From Micromonospora chokoriensis (lineage in GTDB: Bacteria; Actinomycetota; Actinomycetes; Mycobacteriales; Micromonosporaceae), in contig NZ_LT607409.1 of assembly GCF_900091505.1 (NCBI RefSeq), positions 5,828,001 through 5,892,000 of the forward strand: a DNA stretch of 64,000 nucleotides, given 5' to 3'. Shown piece by piece: positions 34,041-42,357 of this stretch. The notes under the pieces were generated by a model. It made no database searches and was not told the origin of the DNA. It saw only the letters and a list, made by a program, of their open reading frames with translations. Numbering within the stretch: position 1 is the first letter of the stretch; every line of letters starts with the position of its first letter. Position numbers and translations under genes: made by a program.

Positions 34041-34732
34041 GCACCACAGGGCAGACGGTTCGGGTCCTTCTCGCCGACGACCAGCATCTCGTCCGCACCG
34101 GCTTCCGGGTCATCCTGGAGGTGGAGGACGACATCGAGGTGGTCGGCGAGGCCGCCGACGGCGAACGAGCCGTCAGCATGACCCGGGCCACCAGCCCCGA
34201 CGTCGTACTCATGGACGTCGAGATGCCCGGGATGGACGGCCTGGAGGCCACCCGGCAGATCACCGCCGACGGGCCCGGTGCGCCCGCGGTGCTGATCCTC
34301 ACGACGTTCGACCGGGACGACTACCTGTTCGCCGCGCTGCGGGCCGGGGCCAGTGGTTTCCTGCTCAAGAACGGCACACCCGAGGAACTGGTCGAGGCGA
34401 TCCGCGTGCTGGCCCGGGGTGATGGCCTGCTCGCCCCGGAGATCACCCGGCGGGTGATCTCCACGTTCGCCCGCCCCGGTGACCCGGCGGGCACCGCCCA
34501 CCGGGGCCAGGACGCCGACGCCGCGCTGGCCGAGCTGACGCCCCGGGAACGCGAGGTGCTGGTCCTGCTCGCCGCCGGATCGAGCAACGCGGAGATCGCC
34601 GCGACGATCCACCTGGGCGAGGCGACGGTGAAGACGCACGTCAGCCGGGTCCTGGCCAAACTCGGCCTGCGCGACCGGGTGCAGGCGGTGGTGTTCGCCT
34701 ACGAGAACGGGGTGGTCCGGCCCGGCGGCTGA
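34037..34732 (+). CDS. Response regulator, NarL/LuxR family
   Basis: 231 residues. Receiver domain: acidic pocket LLADDQH, phospho-acceptor Asp in VVLMDVEMPGMDG, Thr in ILTTFDRDD, and Lys in FLLKNGTPEE. A ~25-residue linker leads to a LuxR-type HTH (LTPREREVLVLLAAGSSNAEIAATIHLGEATVKTHVSRVLAKLG). It is translationally coupled to the kinase gene. The ABC exporter genes begin 80 bp downstream on the same strand, with their own likely leaderless promoter, and are the obvious candidate target. Confidence 0.93.
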   Translation: MSTTGQTVRVLLADDQHLVRTGFRVILEVEDDIEVVGEAADGERAVSMTRATSPDVVLMDVEMPGMDGLEATRQITADGPGAPAVLILTTFDRDDYLFAALRAGASGFLLKNGTPEELVEAIRVLARGDGLLAPEITRRVISTFARPGDPAGTAHRGQDADAALAELTPREREVLVLLAAGSSNAEIAATIHLGEATVKTHVSRVLAKLGLRDRVQAVVFAYENGVVRPGG

Positions 34733-34800
34733 CCGCCGTCCGTCGCGAGGCGGACCGCCCGTTCAGCCGCCGGACGGACGGCGGGAAGGCGTGTTCGATC

Positions 34801-34806
34801 TAGCGT
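34801..34806 (+). promoter_or_regulatory. -10 element of a leaderless promoter (TAGCGT) for the ABC exporter
   Basis: TAGCGT-N6-GTG; no ribosome site precedes the GTG at 34813. Confidence 0.55.
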
Positions 34807-34812
34807 GGATCC

Positions 34813-35706
34813 GTGACCAGAACGCTCCGCCTCGACGGTGTCGACCGCAGTTTCGGCGACCGCCAGGTGCTCAACAACGTGTCCTTCGAGGTGGCCGCCG
34901 GGCGGATGACCGGCTTCGTGGGCGCCAACGGCGCCGGCAAGACCACCACCATGCGGATCATCCTGGGTGTGCTCTCCCCCGACGCCGGCGAGGTGAGCTG
35001 GGGCGGTACGAAGCTGACCCGCCAGGACCGTCGGCGCTTCGGCTACATGCCGGAGGAGCGGGGCCTCTATCCCAAGATGACCACCCGGGAGCAGGTGAGC
35101 TACCTCGGCCGGCTGCACGGCCTGGACGCCGCCGCGGCACGACGGTCCACCGACACCCTGCTGGAACGGGTCGGCCTCGGTGAACGCGGCGACGACCTGC
35201 TGGAGACGCTGTCGCTGGGCAACCAGCAGCGTGCCCAGATCGCCGCCGCGCTGGTGCACGACCCCGAGGTGCTGGTGCTCGACGAACCGTTCTCCGGCCT
35301 CGACCCCCTCGCGGTCGACACCGTCGTCACCGTACTGCGGGAGCGGGCCTCGGCCGGAGCGCCGGTGCTCTTCTCCAGCCACCAGCTCGACGTCGTGGAG
35401 CGCCTCTGCGACGACCTGGTGATCATCGGAGCCGGGGTGATCCGGGCCGCCGGCAGCCGGCAGCAGCTACGTGACTCGTACACGACGCCCCGCTTCGAGC
35501 TGGTGGTGGCCGGCGACGCCGGATGGGTCCGCGACCACCCCGGGGTGACGGTGGTCGAGTTGGACGGCCCGCGCGTGGTCTTCGACCTGCCCGCCGGCGC
35601 CGACGACCAACAGGTGTTGCAGGCGGCCCTCACCCGCGGCCCGGTCCGCGCCTTCCGCCCGGTCAGCCCCTCGCTCACCGAGATCTTCCGAGAGGTCACC
35701 CAGTGA
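34813..35706 (+). CDS. ABC-2 exporter, ATP-binding subunit
   Basis: 297 residues. Walker A GANGAGKTT, Q-loop region YMPEERGLYPKM, signature LSLGNQQRAQIAAAL (LSLGN instead of LSGGQ, as in NatA-type exporters), Walker B VLVLDEPFSGLDP, H-loop SSHQLD. The C-terminal ~80 residues form the beta-domain typical of DrrA/NatA proteins. It energises the permease encoded by the overlapping downstream gene. Efflux of sodium, lipids or drugs is possible for this type. It follows a NarL-type two-component system, a linkage common for antibiotic- or envelope-stress-responsive exporters. Confidence 0.92.
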   Translation: MTRTLRLDGVDRSFGDRQVLNNVSFEVAAGRMTGFVGANGAGKTTTMRIILGVLSPDAGEVSWGGTKLTRQDRRRFGYMPEERGLYPKMTTREQVSYLGRLHGLDAAAARRSTDTLLERVGLGERGDDLLETLSLGNQQRAQIAAALVHDPEVLVLDEPFSGLDPLAVDTVVTVLRERASAGAPVLFSSHQLDVVERLCDDLVIIGAGVIRAAGSRQQLRDSYTTPRFELVVAGDAGWVRDHPGVTVVELDGPRVVFDLPAGADDQQVLQAALTRGPVRAFRPVSPSLTEIFREVTQ

Positions 35707-36764
35707 ACGTCACCCAGGCCACCCGGCTGGTCGCCGAACGCGAGATCCGGGTCAAGCTCCGCGACCGCACGTTCCTGTTCGGCACGCTGTTCTTCCTGCT
35801 GATCGCCGCGGCCGGCACCATCCTGCCGCCGCTGCTCTCCGGCGGGCCGTCCACCGTCGCGGCGACCGAGAGCGTGGCCGGTCCGCTGCGCGCCGCCGGC
35901 CTGGACGTCCGGGTGGTCCCCGACGACCGGGCCGCCGAGCAGGCCGTCCGCGACGACGACGTGGACGCCGCCGTGGTCTCCGGACCGGCCGTCCTGGCCA
36001 TGGACGAAGCCCCCGACGACGTGGTGCGGGCCCTGAGCAGCCAGCCGACGGTACGTCTGCTCGACCCAGACGCGGTCGACCCGGCGGTGGCGTTCCTGGT
36101 GCCCCTCGTCTTCGCGTTCGTCTTCTTCCTCACCTCGCAGACGTTCGGTGTGCAGATCGCGCAGAGCGTCATCGAGGAGAAGCAGACCCGGATCGTGGAG
36201 ATCCTGGTCGCCGCCGTGCCGGTCCGGGCCCTACTGGCCGGAAAAGTCGTGGCCGGCGCCATCCTCGCGTTCGCGCAGATCGCGGTGATCACGGTGGTGG
36301 CGGTGATCGGGCTGCGAATGGGCGACAGCGACGGACTGCTCCACCTGCTCGCCCCGGCGATCGGCTGGTTCGTGCCGTTCTTCGTGATCGGGTTCGTGCT
36401 GCTCGCGGCGATGTGGGCGGCAGCCGGCGCACTGGCCAACCGGCAGGAGGACATCGCCGCGGTGTCGACGCCGGTGCAACTCGCCGTCATGCTGCCGTTC
36501 TTCGCGGTGATCTTCCTGAGCGACAACGACGCCGCGATGCGGGTGCTGTCCTACCTGCCGTTCTCGTCGCCCACCGCCATGCCGCTGCGGCTGTTCACCG
36601 GCGACGCGGCCGGCTGGGAACCGATCGTCTCGCTGGTCGTCCTGCTCCTCGCCGCCGGCGCGTTCCTGGTCGCCGGCACCCGGGTGTACGAGGGGTCGCT
36701 CCTGCGCACCAACGGCCGGACCTCCCTGCGTACCGCCTGGCGGGAGCGGGAGACGATCGGCTGA
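35703..36764 (+). CDS. ABC-2 exporter, permease subunit (NatB-like)
   Basis: 353 residues from a GTG overlapping the ATPase stop (GTGA). One N-terminal TM (FLFGTLFFLLIAAAGTI) is followed by a ~110-residue extracytoplasmic domain (STVAATESVAG...VRLLDPDAVD). A C-terminal group of five TMs then includes PLVFAFVFFLTSQTFGVQIAQSVIEEKQTRIVEILVAAV, the conserved ABC-2/NatB motif before the second TM. With the ATPase it forms an exporter. A strong terminator lies 16 nt after the stop codon. Confidence 0.9.
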   Translation: MNVTQATRLVAEREIRVKLRDRTFLFGTLFFLLIAAAGTILPPLLSGGPSTVAATESVAGPLRAAGLDVRVVPDDRAAEQAVRDDDVDAAVVSGPAVLAMDEAPDDVVRALSSQPTVRLLDPDAVDPAVAFLVPLVFAFVFFLTSQTFGVQIAQSVIEEKQTRIVEILVAAVPVRALLAGKVVAGAILAFAQIAVITVVAVIGLRMGDSDGLLHLLAPAIGWFVPFFVIGFVLLAAMWAAAGALANRQEDIAAVSTPVQLAVMLPFFAVIFLSDNDAAMRVLSYLPFSSPTAMPLRLFTGDAAGWEPIVSLVVLLLAAGAFLVAGTRVYEGSLLRTNGRTSLRTAWRERETIG

Positions 36765-36779
36765 GCCGACGGTTCGCCT

Positions 36780-36816
36780 GCGGGCGCCGGTGTCCTGGTC
36801 GGACACCGGCGCCCGC
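36780..36816 (+). terminator. Strong hairpin terminator after the ABC exporter
   Basis: Perfect 16-bp arms (GCGGGCGCCGGTGTCC and complement) around a 5-nt loop. About 120 bp further on, the next gene ends from the opposite direction. Confidence 0.85.
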
Positions 36817-36939
36817 TGTCGTACGGCACCGTTCCGACCCTCGTTCGGTGGCTGCGAACAGTGCGAACACTCCTAGGGTGATTGTCATCGCCGCGACCGG
36901 GGGGTTCTTCATGGCTCGCAAGACGTTCGACCCGCTGCG

Positions 36940-38040
36940 TCACGGCAACGGGGCGCAGTCCCAGTGCGCGAAGCTGGTGGTACGCGACCACACGTCCCGT
37001 GCCGCCCGGACGTTCCACACCGGGTCGAGCGCGGTCCGACGGTCGACGCCGAGGCGGGACAACTCCACGTCGCTGAACTGGAACACCCCCCAGCGCCGTG
37101 ACCCGTCCGCGGCGATCTCCACCCGGTACGGGTCGAGCCCGGACAGGCACCGCGCCACCTGCTCCGCTGCCACCGGATCCTCCGGGAACGCCTTCCGCAC
37201 GTACCGTCCGACCCGCTCCTCCGGCCACCTGGCCGCCACCAGATCACCCGACAGTTGGTCGAGCATCCTGCCGTCGGCGGTGCCGCTGACCGGCAGGCCA
37301 CCCAGTGCCTGGAAGGCGATCAGCCGGCTGGTGGTGTCCGGGCCGAACCAGCCGTCCACCGGCACGAACAGTCCGCCCGCCACCAGTCGTTCCTGGAGGC
37401 TCTGCACGCACGGGCCGTACATGCCCTGGCGCAGGACGACCGGGCAGTCCTCGGTCGGCGCGTCGTCCGTCGTGGGGTTGGCGCGCGGCAGCAGCGCCCC
37501 GGCCGCGCCGACCGTCAGCACGGCGAGCAGCGCGACCGCCGCCAGCCGGAGGCGGCGGCGGGCCGACCGGGGCACGTCGGGTGACACCGGCTCCGGTGGG
37601 ACCGGCCCGGTCGGCGGGGCCTGGTCCGACGGCAAAGCCGGAGCGGCCGACGGGGCAGGATCTGCCGACGGGGCAGGATCGGCGGGTGGAGCTGGGTCGG
37701 CGGGCCTGTCCGTCGCGATCCCCGTCTCCTCAACCACCACCCGGTCCCGTTCGCTGAGGTGGGCCTCGATGTCACGCCGCACCGTCAACCACCGCTCGAC
37801 CTCGCCGGCTGTCGTACCGCAGGCCGCCAGCAACGCCACGACGGTCCGTTCCCGGGGCAGGGTGCTCCGACCCAGCATCGTGGCCAGCGTGCTCGCGGGA
37901 AGCCAGTGTCCGGTGGCCGAGGCCCGGCGGGAGATCTCCCGGTAGGTCAGGCCGGAGCGCCGACGGACGTCTCGGAGCAACGCGACGTACTCCCCCGCAG
38001 TGGACGCCTGCGGCGCCAGATCCAGGGCAGCGTCATCCAT
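36940..38040 (-). CDS. HTH-TM protein with extracellular peptidoglycan-binding and lysozyme-like region
   Basis: 366 residues from the ATG at 38040 (GGGGGA upstream); the long upstream extension is not coding. Residues 15-95 are a helical DNA-binding-like domain (YVALLRDVRRRSGLTYREISRRA...LPASTLATMLGRSTLPRERTVVALLAACG) homologous to that of the divergent neighbour. A Pro/Ala-rich linker with repeated DPAPPADPAPSA units and a TM helix (RLAAVALLAVLTVGAAGALL) follow. The extracellular part has a PG_binding_1-type motif (LRQGMYGPCVQSLQERL...DGWFGPDTTSRLIAFQ) and a C-terminal stretch (CLSGLDPYRVEI...WGVFQFSD...NVRAARDVW) like a lysozyme/transglycosylase fold. It probably couples a cell-wall state to a cytoplasmic HTH domain. 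Confidence 0.75.
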   Translation of the reverse strand: MDDAALDLAPQASTAGEYVALLRDVRRRSGLTYREISRRASATGHWLPASTLATMLGRSTLPRERTVVALLAACGTTAGEVERWLTVRRDIEAHLSERDRVVVEETGIATDRPADPAPPADPAPSADPAPSAAPALPSDQAPPTGPVPPEPVSPDVPRSARRRLRLAAVALLAVLTVGAAGALLPRANPTTDDAPTEDCPVVLRQGMYGPCVQSLQERLVAGGLFVPVDGWFGPDTTSRLIAFQALGGLPVSGTADGRMLDQLSGDLVAARWPEERVGRYVRKAFPEDPVAAEQVARCLSGLDPYRVEIAADGSRRWGVFQFSDVELSRLGVDRRTALDPVWNVRAARDVWSRTTSFAHWDCAPLP

Positions 38041-38289
38041 CGAATCCCCCAGTTCGTTGGTGTCGTCGGGTCCGGGCCGGTCCCGGTCCGGACCCGTGGG
38101 CCGTACGCCGTCAGCGGCGCGGCCGTCGAGCAAGACGCTAGAGAAGGCCGTTGGTCGGAACAATGGCCTGACCGCCTCGGCGCGGTGTCCACGCAGCTCA
38201 AGGCCAGCTGTCCGGGTTTGTCCGACCATCTCGGACAGTCGCCGGACCCCGCCTTGCCCCGACGGCTGCGCGGTCTGGAGAATCGGGCG

Positions 38290-39333
38290 ATGTCCACGGG
38301 GGAACTTCGACCGGACGAGGCGGCTGACCCGGCCGAGTTCGTCGACCTGCTTCGCCAACTCAAGGACCGGTCGCGGCTCACGTACCGCCAGTTGGAGCAA
38401 CGCGCGGCGGCGGCCGGTGACGTGCTCGCCCGCAGCACCGCGGCGGACGTCGTCCGTCGGACCACACTGCCGCGACCCGAGGTGGTGGCCGCCTTCGTCC
38501 GGGCCTGCGGTGCCGGCGACGAGGTCGAGGCGTGGCTGCGGGCGCGGCACCGCCTCGCGGTGGGCGCCTACGCACCGGAGTCGCCCACGCCCGACCAGCC
38601 GTCCACGGACCGCACCGCTCCCGACCACCTGTCCGCCGCGGTCACGGTGCCGGGGGTCGTGGACGGGAGCGTGGCCCGTTCGCGGTGGTTCAGCCGGCCC
38701 CTGCCGCTGGCGCTGTCTCTCGTCGGCACCCTGCTGGTCGCGCTCGGCGTCGGTGTCTGGATCCAGCGGCCCGACGACAAGCAGCGAAAGACGCCGCTCG
38801 GCGCACCGACCACCTCCGCGAGCGCCGCCCCGACGTCCCCACCGGACGACAGTGCCGGCCCCACGCTCGCGCCGAGCGCACGGTTGAGCCAGATCCGGCC
38901 CGCCCGTAGTCCGCAGTTCTGTGTCACCGAGGGGCGGGATCGCACCGGCCGGTACCGGCACGAGGTGGCAGTGCAGCGTCCCTGCGCGGAGGCCACCCCA
39001 CCGGACACCTACCTGGAGCCGGTGTCGGACGGGGTGTACCTCATCAAGTGGGACCACCCGGCACACGGGGTGGGGTGCCTCAGCGTCCGGGACGAGGATC
39101 CCGGACGGAACATGCTCGAACCCGTGAGCGACTGCTCCACCACCTCGTCCCGACTGTTCCGGTTCGAGTCGACCGGGTCGACGCCGACGTCGTACCGTAT
39201 CCGGCCGGCCGACGGCGACCTGTGCGTCGGCCTGCGCGACGACGACACCGAGGCCTCGGCCGAGGCGCTGGCCGAACCGTGCACCAACGGCGCGGACCAG
39301 GTGTTCCTGGTCGACACACTGCCGGGCCGCTGA
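38290..39333 (+). CDS. HTH-TM protein with secreted beta-rich C-terminal domain
   Basis: 347 residues from the ATG at 38290. The N-terminal domain (EFVDLLRQLKDRSRLTYRQLEQRA...ARSTAADVVRRTTLPRPEVVAAFVRACG, EVEAWLRARHRL) is clearly homologous to the N-terminus of the divergent gene at 36940-38040. A low-complexity linker, a TM helix (LPLALSLVGTLLVALGVGVWI) and a ~130-residue extracellular domain follow. This last part has four or more cysteines and trefoil-like repeats (FCVTEGRDRTG..., GCLSVRDEDPG..., LCVGLRDDDTEA...), probably a ligand- or carbohydrate-binding fold. The two proteins share a 249-bp divergent promoter and may be partners sensing different extracellular ligands. Specific function unknown. 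Confidence 0.7.
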   Translation: MSTGELRPDEAADPAEFVDLLRQLKDRSRLTYRQLEQRAAAAGDVLARSTAADVVRRTTLPRPEVVAAFVRACGAGDEVEAWLRARHRLAVGAYAPESPTPDQPSTDRTAPDHLSAAVTVPGVVDGSVARSRWFSRPLPLALSLVGTLLVALGVGVWIQRPDDKQRKTPLGAPTTSASAAPTSPPDDSAGPTLAPSARLSQIRPARSPQFCVTEGRDRTGRYRHEVAVQRPCAEATPPDTYLEPVSDGVYLIKWDHPAHGVGCLSVRDEDPGRNMLEPVSDCSTTSSRLFRFESTGSTPTSYRIRPADGDLCVGLRDDDTEASAEALAEPCTNGADQVFLVDTLPGR

Positions 39334-39345
39334 GTCGGGGGACGC

Positions 39346-39972
39346 TCAGCGGGCCGGGGGCACCCGGTCCCAACCGACCGGCAGCGGCGGCGCGGACCAG
39401 GCCGGGTCGGGCTGCCAGGTCGCCCACGCCGGGTCCCACCACCGCTCACCGGCGTCGAGCAGCGCGGCGATCCGATCGCCCTCGGCCTGGATCGCGTCAC
39501 CCATGCCCGGGTAGCGCCCCTCGTCGAGGCGCTGGGCGAACAACTCCACGTCCTTCCACACGTACCGGTCGGCGTCCGCACCCCACCACAGGTCCAGCTC
39601 GTGGTCCAGGGTGTCCACCCCGATCGGGGTACGCCGCACCGGGTCCTGGAGGTTGAAGTACCAGCCGGCGAAGTCGCGCCCCGGCCCCGTCCAGAACACG
39701 TCGATCGAGTGCGCCTCACCGGGGCGTTGCAGCATCAACTTGCCGTGGCCCCACCAGGAGCGGTGCCCGGCGGTCTCCCACGGGTGCCTGCCGCAGGGGA
39801 AGACACCGTCCGTCGGGAAGCCGAACTCGGCACCCGGCGGGAGGTAGAGCGCGAGCAGGTCGGGCGAGTCCTCGACGCAGATCGTCGGGCAGGCGAACCA
39901 CACCTCGCCGCGCAGCACCTCACGCCGCACCACGGTGTCGCCGGGCGCGAACCGGTCCGCCAGCACTGTCAC
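39346..39972 (-). CDS. DUF402 domain-containing protein
   Basis: 208 residues. The DUF402 barrel is recognisable in ALYLPPGAEFGFP, HSIDVFWTGPGRDFAGWYFNLQDPVRRTPIGVDTLDHELDLW and WGADADRYVWKDVELF, followed by EGRYPGMGDAIQAEGDRIAALLDAG. DUF402 proteins include nucleoside di/triphosphate hydrolases (Ntdp-like) that depend on divalent metals; the clustered Asp/Glu residues in D-T-L-D-H-E-L-D and K-D-V-E-L-F are consistent with that. No pathway is suggested by its neighbours. It converges on the HTH-TM gene with 12 bp between them. Confidence 0.82.
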   Translation of the reverse strand: MTVLADRFAPGDTVVRREVLRGEVWFACPTICVEDSPDLLALYLPPGAEFGFPTDGVFPCGRHPWETAGHRSWWGHGKLMLQRPGEAHSIDVFWTGPGRDFAGWYFNLQDPVRRTPIGVDTLDHELDLWWGADADRYVWKDVELFAQRLDEGRYPGMGDAIQAEGDRIAALLDAGERWWDPAWATWQPDPAWSAPPLPVGWDRVPPAR

Positions 39973-40038
39973 CTCCGCGCTCTCTCCACCGAGGTCTCAG
40001 GCCGGAGCAGCCCTCGGGCAGCCCCGGCCGGTCACGAG

Positions 40039-40311
40039 TCAGACGGGCTCGATCGTGAGGTCGGTGACCTGGTCGTCCTTGATATCAAACACGAGGGCGA
40101 AGGACAGAGGTCCGCCGGGGAAATCACCGTCCCCGGAGGCCACCAGCCGGTCGTCCGCGAACGAGGTCGGCGTGAGCACGACCTTCGGGTTGATCAGGTG
40201 CCCCTGGATCCACTCGCGGATCTCGGCCTCGCCGGCCCAGGTCTTCCCGTCATCGCGCACGGTGGCCCCGTCGCCGAAGCGAAAGCCGGTAGCGCTGGGG
40301 TTGACCCGAAT
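40039..40311 (-). pseudogene. C-terminal remnant of a SnoaL/NTF2-like protein
   Basis: The frame reads FRFGDGATVRDDGKTWAG, EAEIREWIQGHLINPKVV, then PLSFALVFDIKDDQVTDL. This is the second half of a SnoaL-like (NTF2-fold) protein: D-x-A-x-V-R-D-x-G-K-x-W/Y-x-G...I-R-x-W is typical of the family's middle. The usual N-terminal helix (~25-30 residues) is absent; a TAG lies in frame at 40312-40314. A 73-residue protein starting at the GTG at 40260 is conceivable but would lack part of the fold. Best read as an N-terminally truncated relic. Confidence 0.65.
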
Positions 40312-40562
40312 CTACGGACAGGGTCGATGAGTTGACCTCACGCCATTTTGCTGAACGAACTGCTCGTGTAGGCGGTGGCCTCGTAGGCGGCAGAGTGCGG
40401 GCGACCTCCGGTTGGGCCAGGCCCATCGGTGACGCCGTTGCGGCGGAACCATCTTCGTGCGGCCGGCCGAGCTACGAAGACTGCCAGCCAGCCAGGCGAG
40501 GCGGGCGAGTGCGCCGCCCCCACCTGGAGCCGGACCGGACGTGCGGAAAATGGAGTCGTCAC

Positions 40563-41075
40563 ATGCAGGTGACCGAAGCCTTAGATGCGATCGCGGCACT
40601 TATCAGTGCCAGCGAGCACCCCGACATCACGGCGGTAACGCGCTACGGCGGGGACACCAGCCCGGGCAGGCAGTCACCCCCCGGTGTCAAGGTCATCTAT
40701 CGATCTGGCTCGTCCGCCCTGTTGTGGGCTGCCGAGAAGCCACGCCCTGTTCCGACTCCGGAGCCACTCCCGGCGGAGATGCCCCCGCCTACGCAGCGGG
40801 CAACCCGAATGCTCGCGTTCGCCACACAGCTACTCGACTACGCGCGCCCACCCGTCTCCACGACGTGGGAGACGTGCGCGTACCCCGGCGTTCACCTGTC
40901 GTCGTCCACGCTACGGATCAACTGCGCGGATGGCACGAAGATCTACCTCCGAGTGACAGTGGCATCCGGCCCCGGCCGTGAACCGGAGGCGGATCCTCAC
41001 CCGGATTACCGGATTCCCGAAGGAGTCCGTGAATGGCCCCTCAGAGTCACTGTGCCGTCTGCGGCGCAAGGGTAG
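40563..41075 (+). CDS. Hypothetical protein
   Basis: 170 residues from the ATG at 40563, which has TGGAG upstream; the open frame continues 77 codons further upstream but that part looks non-coding (Arg/Gly-rich, no conserved pattern). The protein starts with an amphipathic helix (MQVTEALDAIAALISAS). A Pro-rich middle (RPVPTPEPLPAEMPPPTQR) precedes LAFATQLLDYARPPVS and a beta-rich end (GVHLSSSTLRINCADGTKIYLRVT). No signal peptide or TM. No family is recognised. Codon use is somewhat less extreme in GC than in the neighbours, in line with an accessory origin. Nothing within 250 bp upstream looks like a gene. Confidence 0.55.
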   Translation: MQVTEALDAIAALISASEHPDITAVTRYGGDTSPGRQSPPGVKVIYRSGSSALLWAAEKPRPVPTPEPLPAEMPPPTQRATRMLAFATQLLDYARPPVSTTWETCAYPGVHLSSSTLRINCADGTKIYLRVTVASGPGREPEADPHPDYRIPEGVREWPLRVTVPSAAQG

Positions 41076-41172
41076 GCGTCGCGCCCGGCAAGGGCTGTCC
41101 GCCGCACCAGGCGATGGGCAGCAGGGGCACTTGCCCCGGGTCGGGACAACCGACCTCCTGACTGAACCACAA

Positions 41173-41205
41173 AACGGAGGGGGCCCGGTGAAGGCCCCCT
41201 CCGTT
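41173..41205 (+). terminator. Hairpin terminator
   Basis: Perfect 13-bp arms (AACGGAGGGGGCC and complement) with a 7-nt loop, about 100 bp after the stop of the hypothetical gene at 41075. Confidence 0.75.
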
Positions 41206-41237
41206 ACGGCTTTCTGGCCTCGCTGCCGTACCTCGTG

Positions 41238-41286
41238 AGATCTTGGACAGTTTCCGTTCGCACATGACGGAAACTGTCCAAGATCT
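41238..41286. repeat. GATC-containing intergenic hairpin (20-bp perfect arms)
   Basis: AGATCTTGGACAGTTTCCGT at 41238-41257 and its exact complement at 41267-41286, with a 9-nt loop. It lies between the convergent hypothetical gene and yebC. No C- or G-rich tract is attached at this copy. Confidence 0.8.
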
Positions 41287-41344
41287 TTGTCTCCGGGCGG
41301 CTGCGGTGGCCGCGATGACCTCGCGTTGAAGGTGTTCAGCGCCC

Positions 41345-42097
41345 TCAGGCGTCGACGGCCGCCATCACGTCGTCGCTGACGTCGAAGTTCGCGTAGACGT
41401 TCTGCACGTCGTCGCAGTCTTCCAGCACGTCGATCAGCTTGAAGACCTTGCGCGCGCCCTCCTCGTCCAGCGGGATGTTCATGCTGGGGATGAGGGAGGA
41501 CTCGGCCGACTCGTACTCGATGCCGGCGTCCTGCAGGGCGGTGCGGACCGCGATCAGGTCGGTCGGCTCGGACACCACCTCGTACGCCTCACCGAGGTCG
41601 TTGACCTCCTCGGCGCCGGCGTCGAGGACGGCCATCATCACGTCGTCCTCGCTGGTGCCCTCCTTGGGGACGATCACCACGCCCTTGCGGGAGAACAGGT
41701 ACGACACCGAACCGGCGTCGGCCAGCGAGCCGCCGTTGCGGGTCAGCGCGGTGCGCACCTCGGTCGCCGCCCGGTTGCGGTTGTCGGTGAGGCACTCGAT
41801 CAGCATCGCGACGCCGTTCGGGCCGTACCCCTCGTACATGATCGTCTGCCAGTCGGCGCCGCCGGCCTCCAGGCCGGAGCCGCGCTTGACGGCGCGGTCG
41901 ATGTTGTCGTTCGGCACCGAGCTCTTCTTCGCCTTCTGGATCGCGTCGAAGAGGGTCGGGTTCCCGGAGGGGTCGCCGCCACCGGTGCGCGCGGCCACCT
42001 CGACGTTCTTGATCAGCTTGGCGAACATCTTGCCGCGCTTGGCGTCGATGACGGCCTTCTTGTGCTTGGTCGTCGCCCACTTTGAGTGGCCGGACAT
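41345..42097 (-). CDS. yebC: YebC/PmpR family protein
   Basis: 250 residues, the standard length. The highly conserved N-terminus MSGHSKWATTKHKKAVID is followed by AKRGKMFAKLIKNVEVAAR, VPNDNIDRAVKRG, YEGYGPNGVAMLIECLTDNRNRA and NGGSLADAGSVSYLF. Members are DNA- or ribosome-associated; some act as regulators and one branch relieves ribosome stalling at proline-rich stretches. A GGAGG site precedes the ATG. It lies downstream of pdxS-pdxT, as in other actinobacteria. The ruvC gene that often follows is not found here. Confidence 0.96.
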   Translation of the reverse strand: MSGHSKWATTKHKKAVIDAKRGKMFAKLIKNVEVAARTGGGDPSGNPTLFDAIQKAKKSSVPNDNIDRAVKRGSGLEAGGADWQTIMYEGYGPNGVAMLIECLTDNRNRAATEVRTALTRNGGSLADAGSVSYLFSRKGVVIVPKEGTSEDDVMMAVLDAGAEEVNDLGEAYEVVSEPTDLIAVRTALQDAGIEYESAESSLIPSMNIPLDEEGARKVFKLIDVLEDCDDVQNVYANFDVSDDVMAAVDA

Positions 42098-42357
42098 CTT
42101 CTACCTCCGTCTGTCATTCCACGCCTGCATCGACTGCCGCACCGATGACGCGCCGCATCGGGCGGTCCGGCGGCCGGTCGGCTCCGCGGGAATTGCCGCA
42201 CCGGGCGACGGCCCTGCCGAACCGCGGCAATCTTACCGAGGTCGCACCCGGGCGTGTCACATCCGGCACCCGCCGGGGTGCCGCCGGCGACCCATGGGAC
42301 AACCAGCCGGGGCCGCAGAACATGCCCCGCCGGGCTGAGGGCGACCGGCCCGACCGC

